Positions 15,657 through 24,796 of a DNA stretch of 64,000 bases are shown here, one piece after another. The notes under the pieces are model-generated. The model searched no databases. It was not told the origin of the DNA and saw only the letters and a program-made list of their open reading frames with translations. The DNA is from CAVQCT01 sp964371785. GTDB lineage: Bacteria > Zixibacteria > MSB-5A5 > GN15 > FEB-12. How positions within the stretch are numbered: the first letter of the stretch is position 1; each line of letters starts with the position of its first letter. The stretch covers positions 372,001 to 436,000 of the forward strand of contig CAYJOL010000003.1 of NCBI GenBank assembly GCA_964371785.1, given 5' to 3'. The position numbers were made by a program, and so were the translations under genes.

Positions 15657-17096
15657 TTACGCCGTCGGGGTCCGTTGCGTCCGCTTGCGACGCTCATAGA
15701 CCCATCCGGCGGTCAAACCGAATATCATCGCCATAATATATCCATCCTGTCCCCAGGTCCAGGCCCGCATATAGAAGATTGTGGTGCAGAAAACAAACAT
15801 CGCGATAAACAGCGCCACGCTTACCTGTGTATCCTCAGAGTTCAACTTCTCCTTGTATGCGCGGAAGGAGGTCATGAACCCTTTGTAGGCGAGCACGAGC
15901 AGGGCAATAGAACCCACGAGCCCCGTCTCAGCCAGGTAGTGCAGAATCACATTGTGTGCGGACATCCCCTGAACATACACATACAACGGCACAACTTTGA
16001 GTTCAGGGTAGATGAGGTAGACGATACGGAAGTTGCCGATTCCGATTCCGGTAATCGGATGGTCCAGAAATGTGCGGATAGCGGTTTTCCACAGGACAAA
16101 GCGCAAGGCAATCGTTCCCTGCGGATTTGAGAACGTTTCGAGAAAGTGTTCGTACCGACCTACCGCTCCGGCCAGATACGTCCCGGCCGCTATCATGACG
16201 AGCAGGGCAAGAATTCCGATGGGGATGAAAATACGCTTCAAGGTTCGTAGCGGCTGTTCAGTCTGTTCACGGCGCGCCTTGCGTGAAGCAAAATAGACAA
16301 GCACGGGCAATGTCAGAATCACAGCCAATAATGGCGCGCGGGATTGCGTGGACAGGATGCCGGTTCCAATGATAAGCGCAATCGTACCGAATTTAATCTG
16401 ATCGCGGGTTCGTTCTGACCAGATGAGAAAGACAAGCGCCATGGGAAGCGCCGTCATGGCCATAGGTTCGAATCCCAGCGATGAGAACCCGAATACGCGG
16501 GCATGTCCGCCCGAGAGAATAAACAGGATCGTGTTGTACAGCGAGTGGGCGGCGACTATATAGATGTAGAACAGCAGAATCTTTCTCACGCCAAGTTCCT
16601 GCGAGAACTTGAAGACGGCGCGAAAGGCGAGGTAGATGACTATCACCCGCATCATCGGGACAATCGAGTACGCGATATTATAAGCAAAGAGGGCCGACAC
16701 GATTGTCGCGATTATGAAAACTATGAAGGGCGTGTCAAAGAAAGCTGTGCAGATGTCGGTGCGGCCGCGAAGCAGGAAATCCAGCACCATTCCGAGAAAG
16801 ACTACTCCCATCAGCAAGTCAAACGGGTGAAGGGCAAACAGGTCACCCAATCGGGTCGGAATGAAGAACGTGATAGAGGCCAGGAAGACATAGAATGCTA
16901 CGCGGGGGAAGAAAATGAGCAGGGCGCCGGTACCGGCCGCCAGCGCGACCATGCCATACAGCGGTTTGTCAATGAACAGCAGCACTCCGGCGCGGGCGGC
17001 AATTGCGAGCGCCAAAATCAGCAGGGCCCATCGAACCGGAGCCGGCAGGGAAACACCCGACCGCGGCGCATCCATCGGCAAGTCATGGCTTGGCAT
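15657..17096 (-). CDS. O-antigen ligase family membrane protein (Wzy_C/WaaL-like)
   Basis: This 479-residue protein has about a dozen hydrophobic segments. The Wzy_C-type periplasmic loop lies around residues 345-390, containing HPITGIGIGNFR and, after a Tyr/Pro-rich stretch, SAHNVILHYLAETGLVG; both are typical of O-antigen ligase/polymerase proteins. A charged C-terminus (YERRKRTQRTPTA) is cytoplasmic. It likely attaches or polymerises surface polysaccharide at the periplasmic side of the inner membrane. No other LPS or capsule genes lie beside it. The upstream stretch has no Shine-Dalgarno; a weak TTGCGA-16-TACCTT pair ends 6 nt before the ATG. Confidence 0.85.
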   Translation of the reverse strand: MPSHDLPMDAPRSGVSLPAPVRWALLILALAIAARAGVLLFIDKPLYGMVALAAGTGALLIFFPRVAFYVFLASITFFIPTRLGDLFALHPFDLLMGVVFLGMVLDFLLRGRTDICTAFFDTPFIVFIIATIVSALFAYNIAYSIVPMMRVIVIYLAFRAVFKFSQELGVRKILLFYIYIVAAHSLYNTILFILSGGHARVFGFSSLGFEPMAMTALPMALVFLIWSERTRDQIKFGTIALIIGTGILSTQSRAPLLAVILTLPVLVYFASRKARREQTEQPLRTLKRIFIPIGILALLVMIAAGTYLAGAVGRYEHFLETFSNPQGTIALRFVLWKTAIRTFLDHPITGIGIGNFRIVYLIYPELKVVPLYVYVQGMSAHNVILHYLAETGLVGSIALLVLAYKGFMTSFRAYKEKLNSEDTQVSVALFIAMFVFCTTIFYMRAWTWGQDGYIMAMIFGLTAGWVYERRKRTQRTPTA

Positions 17097-17162
17097 GTGC
17101 TAAAGGTACGAAAACTGGCCTGTTTCGCAATATGAATCAGCGGCGGGCCCGCTACATCCGGC

Positions 17163-19508
17163 TCAGAAGAATGACCCTGAAAAGTCGAGCATGAATTTGG
17201 TGGTTTGGTGGTCCGAAAGCTGCCAGGTCATATCCAGGACAATTCCCAACGGCAACAGATGCCCGAGGCCGAAACCGAGTTCGGAGTAGGCATTGGGGGA
17301 AACATTAAAATTCCGTTGGGTACGGGCAACATCGCGATTGCGGAATTCGCTCCAGAACACGCCGCCGTGAACGTTAAGCGAAAAAGGGAGTTTTTTGATA
17401 AGGGGAAGTCTGCTGGCTCTGAACAGGAGCGTTCCGAAGTCATGCACCCCGTACAGCAGAAGCGCGCGATCGCCGACATAGTTGCTGTCACCAAGCGTAT
17501 GCATAGCGGTCAATCCGTTCACCAGTTGCGAACCGAAATCAACCGTGTAGAGCTCCTGCGGCGGCAGCGTGCCTTTCGAAGTTCCTCCATATGCGTACAG
17601 ACTGGTCAGCCCCCAGCCTAAAGTGCGTTGACGGCGAAACAATTGGACGTGGTAGCGAGTGAAGTCATAGTCGCTGTCAAGGAATCCCGGAGCGGAGTGA
17701 TCCAGTCCGGCTTCAATAGTAGTGAAGACGACTTCGCCCGCCTTGTCTGTTCGGCCTTTATTCAGATACAGCTTGCGGGAATCATAGCTGAGGCTGGCAC
17801 CGACTCGCCGCATTTGGCCATCGATAATTGAGGGATTGGTACGGTTGGTGTCATTGTCACCGAACATACTATAATCGCTATGGTTGATTTCACTCAACTG
17901 GTCAAAATGGCCGTAGGACAGTCTCAGCGTAGTGAAATTGAGCAGCTTCGTATTGAACGCCGCCTCGAATCCTCGTTCGCGGAAATAATCATAAGGATCG
18001 GACTTGAAAAGCAGTGCACGGGCAGTGGCGTTGCCGTTCGTCTCGGATATCATTGTCGGGCGCGTATTAATCTCGTCGTGATAGTTGACATCAATGGAAG
18101 TCCGTCGTTTTGTTGACAGGAGGTAATTCAAACCGATCCGGTTTTGCCAGAGTTCGGCGTCGAATGCGTAGCCGCTCTTGAGCCGGGCCTCGAGGCGATC
18201 AACGGGAGTATCGAAAGTGTAGCTCAATCCAAGATACGGGCCCTCTACCCGGTTGAAATGAAAGAAATCTTTGTAAAAGGCCGCGGCCAATGTCGCTTTA
18301 AGGGTCAGTCCGAGCGCCTGCTTATAAACCGGCTTCGGAGCGTGTTCCACAGAGTCGATTCGAGTGTATCCCCGCAATTCATCGAGCGTCAGCGGCACCA
18401 GCTGATTGGCATTCCATGCGGCTGTATCTGTCTTATCGGCATCCTCATCTACTTCAAGCGCGTATTCATCGAACGTATCATCAGGGAACTTTGTGTTGAG
18501 CACGAACTCGTGCATCGAGGCGGAGTAATCGAATTTGAAGGTAGGAATTCCCGGGACCGGCAGATCGACTATGCCATTGAACTGGATTAGCGTAGGCATC
18601 CAGTATTCCTGCTCGAATTCAGCGTACGCCTGTCTGTATCGTGGCTGTTTGAGGATTGAGCTCTCGAATCCTTTGTTAAAACCGACATCGACACCCACTA
18701 CGTCATAAGTCGAATCCACAATGCTGATGGTTCCCTCAAACAGGGGTGTCCAGTCGTTCTTCGGCTCAATCTCGAGCACGAATACTCGACTGCCATCGAT
18801 ATACGTTGTGTCATGGATGTAGTAGTTATAGTAATCCAGGGCGTCGGTGGCGGTAGGTGAAACTACCGCGTACCTTCCCATGTCAATCCGGTTCTTGTTG
18901 AAATTGAGAATATCGCCGACCGCAACCAGATTGTTTTCAGCCTCGAGATTGGCCGACTGCTTACGCGCCGTGATTATCTCTTTGTACTTATCCGGATACT
19001 GCCAGTAGCCGGTCAGCTGAGTCTCGGTAATCAGGATGATATCAGTTGAGTCCGGTTTAGCCGTGTCCCGCACTACCAGCTTGGTGTAGGCATCGAAACT
19101 GTACCGCTTTATTTTGGCGAGTATCGCTTCTTTGTGCGCGATAGCATCGGCAATAATGCGCTGAGCTTCGTCGTAGTTGCGGTCGTATACTTTTATCTGG
19201 CCGACATCGACCAGCGCCGGTTGAAGTCTGATGTCGAGCGTTATCGTCGTGTCGCCGATATCCAGAGTGTCAATTTCGGAGTAATGCGCGATATGGCTGA
19301 ATTTGATTTCGTAGTGTCCGGGCTGGAGCTTGAGCTGGTACTGCCCGGTTTCATTGGCCGATGTCGACTGGCCGGTCCCCAGAACCCGCACCGTGGCAAA
19401 GGGGATTACTTCGCCGGACGATGCATCGACAATTCTTCCGTTAATAGCGGTCGCATTGGGCAGAGCGGGAAATACCAGCGTGAGCAGGAAAGCAGTGACA
19501 AGTCTCAT
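17163..19508 (-). CDS. DUF5686 and carboxypeptidase-regulatory-like domain outer-membrane protein
   Basis: This 781-residue protein has a signal peptide (MRLVTAFLLTLVFPALPNATA). A CarboxypepD_reg-like domain follows (about 22-95: NGRIVDASSGEVIPFATVRVLGT) and then a long DUF5686 region. The C-terminal 350 residues alternate short strands with aromatic ends and finish in Phe (SGSFF), as expected of an outer-membrane beta-barrel. The arrangement is common in Bacteroidota and related FCB phyla. The function is unknown; these proteins have been linked to surface or nutrient handling only by context. It is divergent from ctaB. A second, out-of-frame ATG lies 4 nt upstream of the chosen start. Confidence 0.8.
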   Translation of the reverse strand: MRLVTAFLLTLVFPALPNATAINGRIVDASSGEVIPFATVRVLGTGQSTSANETGQYQLKLQPGHYEIKFSHIAHYSEIDTLDIGDTTITLDIRLQPALVDVGQIKVYDRNYDEAQRIIADAIAHKEAILAKIKRYSFDAYTKLVVRDTAKPDSTDIILITETQLTGYWQYPDKYKEIITARKQSANLEAENNLVAVGDILNFNKNRIDMGRYAVVSPTATDALDYYNYYIHDTTYIDGSRVFVLEIEPKNDWTPLFEGTISIVDSTYDVVGVDVGFNKGFESSILKQPRYRQAYAEFEQEYWMPTLIQFNGIVDLPVPGIPTFKFDYSASMHEFVLNTKFPDDTFDEYALEVDEDADKTDTAAWNANQLVPLTLDELRGYTRIDSVEHAPKPVYKQALGLTLKATLAAAFYKDFFHFNRVEGPYLGLSYTFDTPVDRLEARLKSGYAFDAELWQNRIGLNYLLSTKRRTSIDVNYHDEINTRPTMISETNGNATARALLFKSDPYDYFRERGFEAAFNTKLLNFTTLRLSYGHFDQLSEINHSDYSMFGDNDTNRTNPSIIDGQMRRVGASLSYDSRKLYLNKGRTDKAGEVVFTTIEAGLDHSAPGFLDSDYDFTRYHVQLFRRQRTLGWGLTSLYAYGGTSKGTLPPQELYTVDFGSQLVNGLTAMHTLGDSNYVGDRALLLYGVHDFGTLLFRASRLPLIKKLPFSLNVHGGVFWSEFRNRDVARTQRNFNVSPNAYSELGFGLGHLLPLGIVLDMTWQLSDHQTTKFMLDFSGSFF

Positions 19509-19840
19509 TCATTAATCCTCGATGCGTCGTTTTGCAGCTGCATATAACAACATCCGTGCCATATTATCAAGCTGTTAAACTTCAACCGCTTAATACAAGA
19601 GCATCCTCGCGTACCGAGTGAAGTGACCACACCGGCGCACAAGAATTGTCCAATGAACGGGAATAATGCAGAAAACGGTAGTCAAAACGGAATTAATGCG
19701 TATATTGTGCCGGCTAATTTGGATAAGTATTATCTATTTATCCATCCGACCCCGGATTCTGAGGCGGACGCAGAAAAGGGCCGGAACAAAACTTTTGGAC
19801 CGCTGTTTGACCGATAACATTGAAATAGATAATCTGCTAT
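19509..19840. other. Intergenic region between divergent DUF5686 and ctaB genes
   Basis: No supported gene. It holds at least one promoter-like pair for ctaB close to its start (listed separately). A second candidate lies upstream: TTGTGC (19705-19710), 17 bp, TATTAT (19728-19733). Confidence 0.4.
19807..19835 (+). promoter_or_regulatory. Promoter candidate abutting ctaB
   Basis: TTGACC (19807-19812), 17-bp spacer, TAATCT (19830-19835), only 5 nt before the ctaB ATG, with no Shine-Dalgarno. The -10 box is weak. If used, the transcript would be leaderless. Confidence 0.4.
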
Positions 19841-20728
19841 ATGTTTACAAGATTCAAGACCACGCTGTCCGGATTCATTCAACTTACCAAGCCGACAATT
19901 ATGCTGTTGGTGGTTTTTACCGGTGCGACATCGCTCATTATAGAAGGCAGTATGCTGGCGTATCCCGGGCGGTTTTTGCTGGTCTTGTTCGCCCTGTACC
20001 TGACGGGTGGAAGCGCCAATGCGCTCAATCAGTACTTCGAGCGGGAGATCGATGCTCGGATGTCCCGGACCTACAAGCGTCGACCCCTTCCGTTGGGGAC
20101 ACTGGCGCCGGTGCCGGCTCTCATTTTCTCGGTCAGTATCGGCACAGTCGGCGTCCTGATATTCGGATTTTTTTTCAATTGGCTGACCGCGCTGCTGTCA
20201 TTGGGGACGATACTTTTCTATTCGCTTTTTTACACCCTCTGGCTGAAGCCCAACACTGACCAGAATATTGTGATTGGCGGTATTGCCGGGGCGATGGCTC
20301 CGGTGGGGGCGTGGACTGCAGCCACCGGGCATATGGATATTGTCCCGTGGATTATGTTTCTGATAATCTTTTTGTGGACGCCGCCCCATTTCTGGGCGCT
20401 GGCCATGTTCTGCAAAGACGATTACAAGAAAGCCCGTCTGCCTATGCTCCCGGTTGTGCGGGGAGACCAAGCCACGCTCAGACAAATTCTCTGGTACACA
20501 GTGTCGCTATGTATCGTGAGCCTGTCACTGCTGGCTTTCGGGGGTGGATGGTTCTACCTTTTGGTTGCGGTCGGACTCGGATACTTTTTTATCCGAAAGG
20601 CGCTCGCGGCCTACCGCGATCACAGTGACAGACTGCTTCGACGTCTCTTCGGTTACTCAATAGTATATCTCTTCGGATTATTCACCGCTATGATACTCGA
20701 TAGTTTCGTCGGCGGGCCGCGCTGGTAA
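19841..20728 (+). CDS. ctaB: Protoheme IX farnesyltransferase (heme O synthase)
   Basis: This 295-residue UbiA-superfamily membrane prenyltransferase has the first Asp-rich motif (NALNQYFEREIDARMSRT), the loop RPLPLGTL and the second motif region WTPPHFWALAMFCKDDYKKA that mark CtaB/CyoE. It transfers a farnesyl group to heme b to make heme O at the inner membrane, the first step to heme A. The second enzyme, CtaA, is at 33546-34523, and the heme-A oxidase is between them. No ribosome binding site precedes the ATG. It is separated by 381 nt from actA and appears to have its own promoter. Confidence 0.95.
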   Translation: MFTRFKTTLSGFIQLTKPTIMLLVVFTGATSLIIEGSMLAYPGRFLLVLFALYLTGGSANALNQYFEREIDARMSRTYKRRPLPLGTLAPVPALIFSVSIGTVGVLIFGFFFNWLTALLSLGTILFYSLFYTLWLKPNTDQNIVIGGIAGAMAPVGAWTAATGHMDIVPWIMFLIIFLWTPPHFWALAMFCKDDYKKARLPMLPVVRGDQATLRQILWYTVSLCIVSLSLLAFGGGWFYLLVAVGLGYFFIRKALAAYRDHSDRLLRRLFGYSIVYLFGLFTAMILDSFVGGPRW

Positions 20729-21109
20729 TCCGATAAAGACGACTGAATTTGTCGGCATTAACGGCGCGATGTTAGCGCGAACTCACGTGACAGGTAGTGT
20801 TGATGGGTCTCAGCAGAATGTGAAATTGTCTATATTTGTAGTTGCCTCGCAAATCGCATTGCATAAATTAATGACGAGACAGAGATACGCTCGCGGAACC
20901 GCGAGTACGGGACTGCACCATCGACCATAAGACATCAATTGACATTCGTGGACAAAATGGTTCTTAACAATCTTTTTTCTATTGACAACTCTGGCGGATG
21001 CTTTTATGTTTGGCGAACCAAAGTCCAATAGAGGATTGTTGTGATGCAACTTGAAGCGAGCCTTGTTTTGGAGTGACCGCTTGTGAAATTTGTAACTTGG
21101 ATGTAAGTT
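20729..21109. other. Intergenic region upstream of the act operon
   Basis: No supported gene; the minus-strand open frame here overlaps actA and has no support. The operon promoter is at 20982-21010. A leader of about 90 nt without obvious hairpins precedes actA. Confidence 0.5.
20982..21010 (+). promoter_or_regulatory. Promoter of the actABCDEF operon
   Basis: Perfect TTGACA (20982-20987), 17-bp spacer, TATGTT (21005-21010). The same bases read TATGTTTG, which would also fit the Bacteroidota -7 motif TANNTTTG. Start site predicted near 21017. Confidence 0.7.
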
Positions 21110-21757
21110 TTGGCCCAGATATTTCCCAAATGGAGTAACAAGGTTCCTCTCGCACTGGCTGTGGGGTCTGTCGTAATTCTTGTTTTTGTCGTCTTTATAT
21201 TCCGTTATTACGGATCGCCTCGATATACGGATGTAGGGTATCGGCCGACTCAGCCGGTGCCATACAGTCACAAACTGCACGCCGGGGATCTGGGAATAGA
21301 CTGCCGGTATTGTCATTATGATATTGAACGGTCACCGGTTGCGAACGTACCGCCCACGCAGGTGTGCATGAACTGTCATACCATTGTGCTTCCCGAGAGT
21401 GAAAAGCTGTTGCCGGTGCGCGAAAGCTGGGCGACAGGCGAGCCGATTAAATGGGTGCGCATCCACCAGCTTCCCGATTTCGCCTATTTCAACCATTCAG
21501 TACATATTAATCGCGGAGTAGGATGTATCAGCTGTCACGGCAATATCGCCAATATGGATGTGGTTGAGCAGAAGGAGCCTCTCAATATGCACTGGTGTCT
21601 GTCCTGTCACAGGGCTCCGGAGAAGAATATCCGTCCGGTCGACCAGGTAACCAATATGAATTGGGTGCGGCCGAAGGGATTTGACGAGGTAGCGAAGAAG
21701 TTGATCGAAGAAAAGAAAATTGTGCCGCCGCAGGCATGTTCAGGGTGTCATCGATGA
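21110..21757 (+). CDS. actA: Alternative complex III subunit ActA, pentaheme cytochrome c
   Basis: This 215-residue protein has one N-terminal membrane anchor (about residues 14-31) and exactly five CxxCH heme motifs: CRYCH, CMNCH, CISCH, CLSCH and CSGCH (the last four residues from the end). That is the ActA pattern. It belongs to the quinol:cytochrome c/oxidase reductase that replaces the bc1 complex; ActA is periplasmic and relays electrons. A TAA lies two codons upstream and no ATG or GTG follows before the membrane helix, so the TTG at 21110 must be the start. The stop overlaps the actB start (ATGA). Confidence 0.93.
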   Translation: MAQIFPKWSNKVPLALAVGSVVILVFVVFIFRYYGSPRYTDVGYRPTQPVPYSHKLHAGDLGIDCRYCHYDIERSPVANVPPTQVCMNCHTIVLPESEKLLPVRESWATGEPIKWVRIHQLPDFAYFNHSVHINRGVGCISCHGNIANMDVVEQKEPLNMHWCLSCHRAPEKNIRPVDQVTNMNWVRPKGFDEVAKKLIEEKKIVPPQACSGCHR

Positions 21758-24700
21758 GTGATCTGAAAGATAAAAAGCCGATCTCAAAAGACTACTGGCG
21801 TTCGCAGGATCAGTTGGAAGACACGCCGGAGTTCCGCGAATTTTTGCACCGAGAATTCCCGCAGGGCGCGTCGGAGATGAACAACGACTGGAGCCGTCGG
21901 AATTTCCTCACCCTGATGGGTGCGTCCCTGGCGCTTGCCGGTCTGGCCAGCTGCCGCCGGCCCGAACAGAACATTGTGCCGTACGTGAAGCCGCCCGAAG
22001 AAGTAATTCCCGGGGTGCCGCTTTTTTACGCGACCACGATGCCGTTGGGGACATCCAACTACGGACTCATTGTCGAGACGCACGAGGGTCGGCCGACCAA
22101 GATTGAAGGCAATCCGGCGCATCCTTCATCGAAAGGTGGCACCAATGTCTGGATTCAGGGGTCAATTCTTGGTCTGTATGATCCCGATAGGTCGGCCCAT
22201 ATCCGGCGCGACGGTGCCCAGGCGACCTGGGATGATTTTGTAGCATACTGGCGCGATAAATACACCGCTCTTAAGCAGAGTCAGGGGGAGGGGCTGGCAG
22301 TGCTGTCCGAAGCCTATGCTTCGCCCACCACAGCGCGTCTTCGCAAAAAATTCGAGCAGGCGTTTCCCAAGTCTACCTGGGTGACCTACGAACCGGTCGA
22401 CGACAGCAACATTTTCGAGGCCTTCAATCTCACGGCGGGCAGGCCGTATCGCCCGCTGTTTGATTTAGTCAAATCCAAAGTAATTCTTTCGTTGGATGCG
22501 GACTTCAACATTGGTGAGAGCGAAAACGTGGCGAATGCTCGCGGCTTTGCCGATGGGCGACGCATCACGTCCGAAAAGGACGAGATGAACCGGCTTTACG
22601 TGGTCGAGACCGGATTTACGACAACCGGCGCCATCGCCGATCACCGGTTGCGTTTGAGAAGCAGTCAGATTGGCGCTTTCGCTGCGGCACTGGCCCGGGA
22701 ACTGAAGTCGCGTGGTTTGAATATTGATATTTCGTCGCTGACGAATTCGGGCGCTCTTCTCAACGAAGCCTCGATCTGGCTCAAACCGCTCGCCGCGGAT
22801 CTCCTGTCGGCCAAAGGAGAATCATTAGTAATGGTGGGACGTCGCCAGCCCGCCGCAGTCCACGCGCTGGCTTACCTGCTCAATTATGCCCTGGGAAATG
22901 TAGACCGTACGGTTAGTTATCACGAGTTGATCGACACAGACTATTCGAATCCGGCCGCGTTTTCCGCTTTGAATCGACAAATGAAGGACGGCAAAGTTTC
23001 AACGCTCATTATTTTGGGCGGGAATCCGGTGTACAATGCCCCGGTCGATTTTGAGTTCGCCGGCTCCTTAAAGAAGGTGGCCGATGTCATTCATCTGAGC
23101 CCGTATCACGATGAAACGTCACGGCTGGCCAAATGGCATATCCCGCAGGCTCATTATATGGAAAGCTGGTCGGACGCTCGTGCGGTCGATGGCACCGTTA
23201 GTGTAGTACAGCCGATGATCGCACCGTTGCTGAAGGGCATCGGAGGACTTGAGCTTCTGAATGTAGTGGCGACAGGTGAAAATGCATCAGGTTATGATTT
23301 GGTCCGTGGGACCTGGCGACCGATGCTTGATGTGGCTTTTGACCGTCATTGGACAAAGGTGCTTAACGACGGCTTGCTTGATGGCAGTGCGCTCAAACCC
23401 GCTGCCCCGAAATTAATTGCGTCGGAAACCGCGAAACTGCTTGGGCAGATAGAAACGAAGTCGTCAGATGGGCTTGAAGTTGTGTTCCACCTGTCTTCAT
23501 CCATTCACGACGGGAGATTCGCCAATAATGGATGGCTGCAGGAGTTGCCTGACTCGGTGACCAAAATATCATGGGACAACGTAGCCCAGATGAACTTTCA
23601 GACCGCCCAGAAGCTTGGCTTCAAGAATAATGATCTTGTCCGCCTGGAGTACCGGGGCCGCCAGATGGAGCTGCCGGTCTGGATCGTCTTCGGAACCGCT
23701 GATGACACGGTGATGGTTGAGCTTGGGTTCGGCCGGCAGAAGATCGGCCGGATTGCTGACGATGTCGGCGCCAACGCCTACGCGATTCGAACGTCAGAGG
23801 CGATGCATTTTGACGGTGGTCTGAAGGTATCAGGGACGGGACGAACTTATATGCTTGCCAACACTCAGGACCATGGCACGCTTGAAGGTCGTCCGTTGTT
23901 CCGTGAGGCCACGCTGGATGAATATCGCAGGGATCCCCGCTTCGCACAGGAGATGGTCGAGCACAAGCCTCTGGTGTCGATGTGGAAGGACCATAAATAC
24001 GATGAAGGATACCAGTGGGGGATGGCGATCGATCTGACCGCGTGTACCGGGTGTAACGCCTGTACTATAGCCTGTCAGAGCGAAAACAATATTCCGATTG
24101 TCGGTAAAGAACAGGTGCACAGGGGACGCGAGATGCACTGGATCCGGGTCGACCGGTATTACACCACCGAATCAGGTCACAGCGACAGCAACGAAATGTT
24201 GGCCGATGTCCAGCCGGGCATGGTGCATCAACCGGTGACGTGCATGCAGTGTGAAATGGCGCCCTGTGAGCAGGTGTGCCCGGTGGCGGCGACGGTCCAC
24301 GATGATGAAGGTCTGAACGTCATGGTGTATAACCGATGCATCGGTACCCGATACTGCTCCAACAACTGTCCGTATAAAGTTCGCCGGTTCAATTTCTTTA
24401 ACTACACCAAAGAAACACCGGAGATTGTGAAGATGGCGATGAATCCGAACGTGACCGTTCGGTCCCGCGGTGTTATGGAAAAGTGCAGTTATTGTGTCCA
24501 GCGTATCAACCGGGCCAAGTCGAGCGCCAAGCTCGAGGATCGGACGGTGCGCGATGGCGAGGTTATTACCGCCTGTCAACAGGCTTGTCCGACCGGGGCT
24601 ATCTATTTCGGCAATATCAATGACCCGGATAGCACTGTCACGCAGATCAAGAAACGGAATCTGAATTATAATATGCTCGAAGAGCTGAATACGCGGCCGA

Positions 24701-24759
24701 GGACCTCTTATCTGGCCAAAGTCAGAAATCCTAATCCGGCCATGCCGAAGGTGAGCTGA
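21754..24759 (+). CDS. actB: Alternative complex III subunit ActB, Tat-exported molybdopterin-oxidoreductase-like Fe-S protein
   Basis: The ATG at 21754 overlaps the actA stop and is preferred over the ATG at 21736. The 1001-residue protein has an N-terminal Tat motif, SRRNFLTLMG (around residue 47). A molybdopterin-oxidoreductase-like region follows (ActB1; in this family no Mo cofactor is bound). A ferredoxin-type C-terminal domain (about 763-955) has four Cys groups: CTGCNACTIAC, CMQCEMAPCEQVC, CIGTRYCSNNCPY and CSYC...CQQACP. These ligate the Fe-S clusters that pass electrons within complex III. It is the fused B1-B2 form normal for Rhodothermus-type complexes. Confidence 0.95.
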   Translation: MSDLKDKKPISKDYWRSQDQLEDTPEFREFLHREFPQGASEMNNDWSRRNFLTLMGASLALAGLASCRRPEQNIVPYVKPPEEVIPGVPLFYATTMPLGTSNYGLIVETHEGRPTKIEGNPAHPSSKGGTNVWIQGSILGLYDPDRSAHIRRDGAQATWDDFVAYWRDKYTALKQSQGEGLAVLSEAYASPTTARLRKKFEQAFPKSTWVTYEPVDDSNIFEAFNLTAGRPYRPLFDLVKSKVILSLDADFNIGESENVANARGFADGRRITSEKDEMNRLYVVETGFTTTGAIADHRLRLRSSQIGAFAAALARELKSRGLNIDISSLTNSGALLNEASIWLKPLAADLLSAKGESLVMVGRRQPAAVHALAYLLNYALGNVDRTVSYHELIDTDYSNPAAFSALNRQMKDGKVSTLIILGGNPVYNAPVDFEFAGSLKKVADVIHLSPYHDETSRLAKWHIPQAHYMESWSDARAVDGTVSVVQPMIAPLLKGIGGLELLNVVATGENASGYDLVRGTWRPMLDVAFDRHWTKVLNDGLLDGSALKPAAPKLIASETAKLLGQIETKSSDGLEVVFHLSSSIHDGRFANNGWLQELPDSVTKISWDNVAQMNFQTAQKLGFKNNDLVRLEYRGRQMELPVWIVFGTADDTVMVELGFGRQKIGRIADDVGANAYAIRTSEAMHFDGGLKVSGTGRTYMLANTQDHGTLEGRPLFREATLDEYRRDPRFAQEMVEHKPLVSMWKDHKYDEGYQWGMAIDLTACTGCNACTIACQSENNIPIVGKEQVHRGREMHWIRVDRYYTTESGHSDSNEMLADVQPGMVHQPVTCMQCEMAPCEQVCPVAATVHDDEGLNVMVYNRCIGTRYCSNNCPYKVRRFNFFNYTKETPEIVKMAMNPNVTVRSRGVMEKCSYCVQRINRAKSSAKLEDRTVRDGEVITACQQACPTGAIYFGNINDPDSTVTQIKKRNLNYNMLEELNTRPRTSYLAKVRNPNPAMPKVS

Positions 24760-24796
24760 CAACGAAAATTGCGTAGCATACAGGGAATGATTTAGA

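Noticed and set aside
16503..17135. Plus-strand open frame of 210 residues inside the O-antigen ligase gene
   Set aside because: Antisense shadow, same reasoning: charged and Gln-rich without structure.
19623..19817. Possible 64-residue gene upstream of ctaB
   Set aside because: No ribosome binding site and no motif; it overlaps a promoter candidate.
20810..21316. Minus-strand open frame of 168 residues
   Set aside because: It overlaps the act promoter and actA, has no ribosome binding site and low-quality composition.
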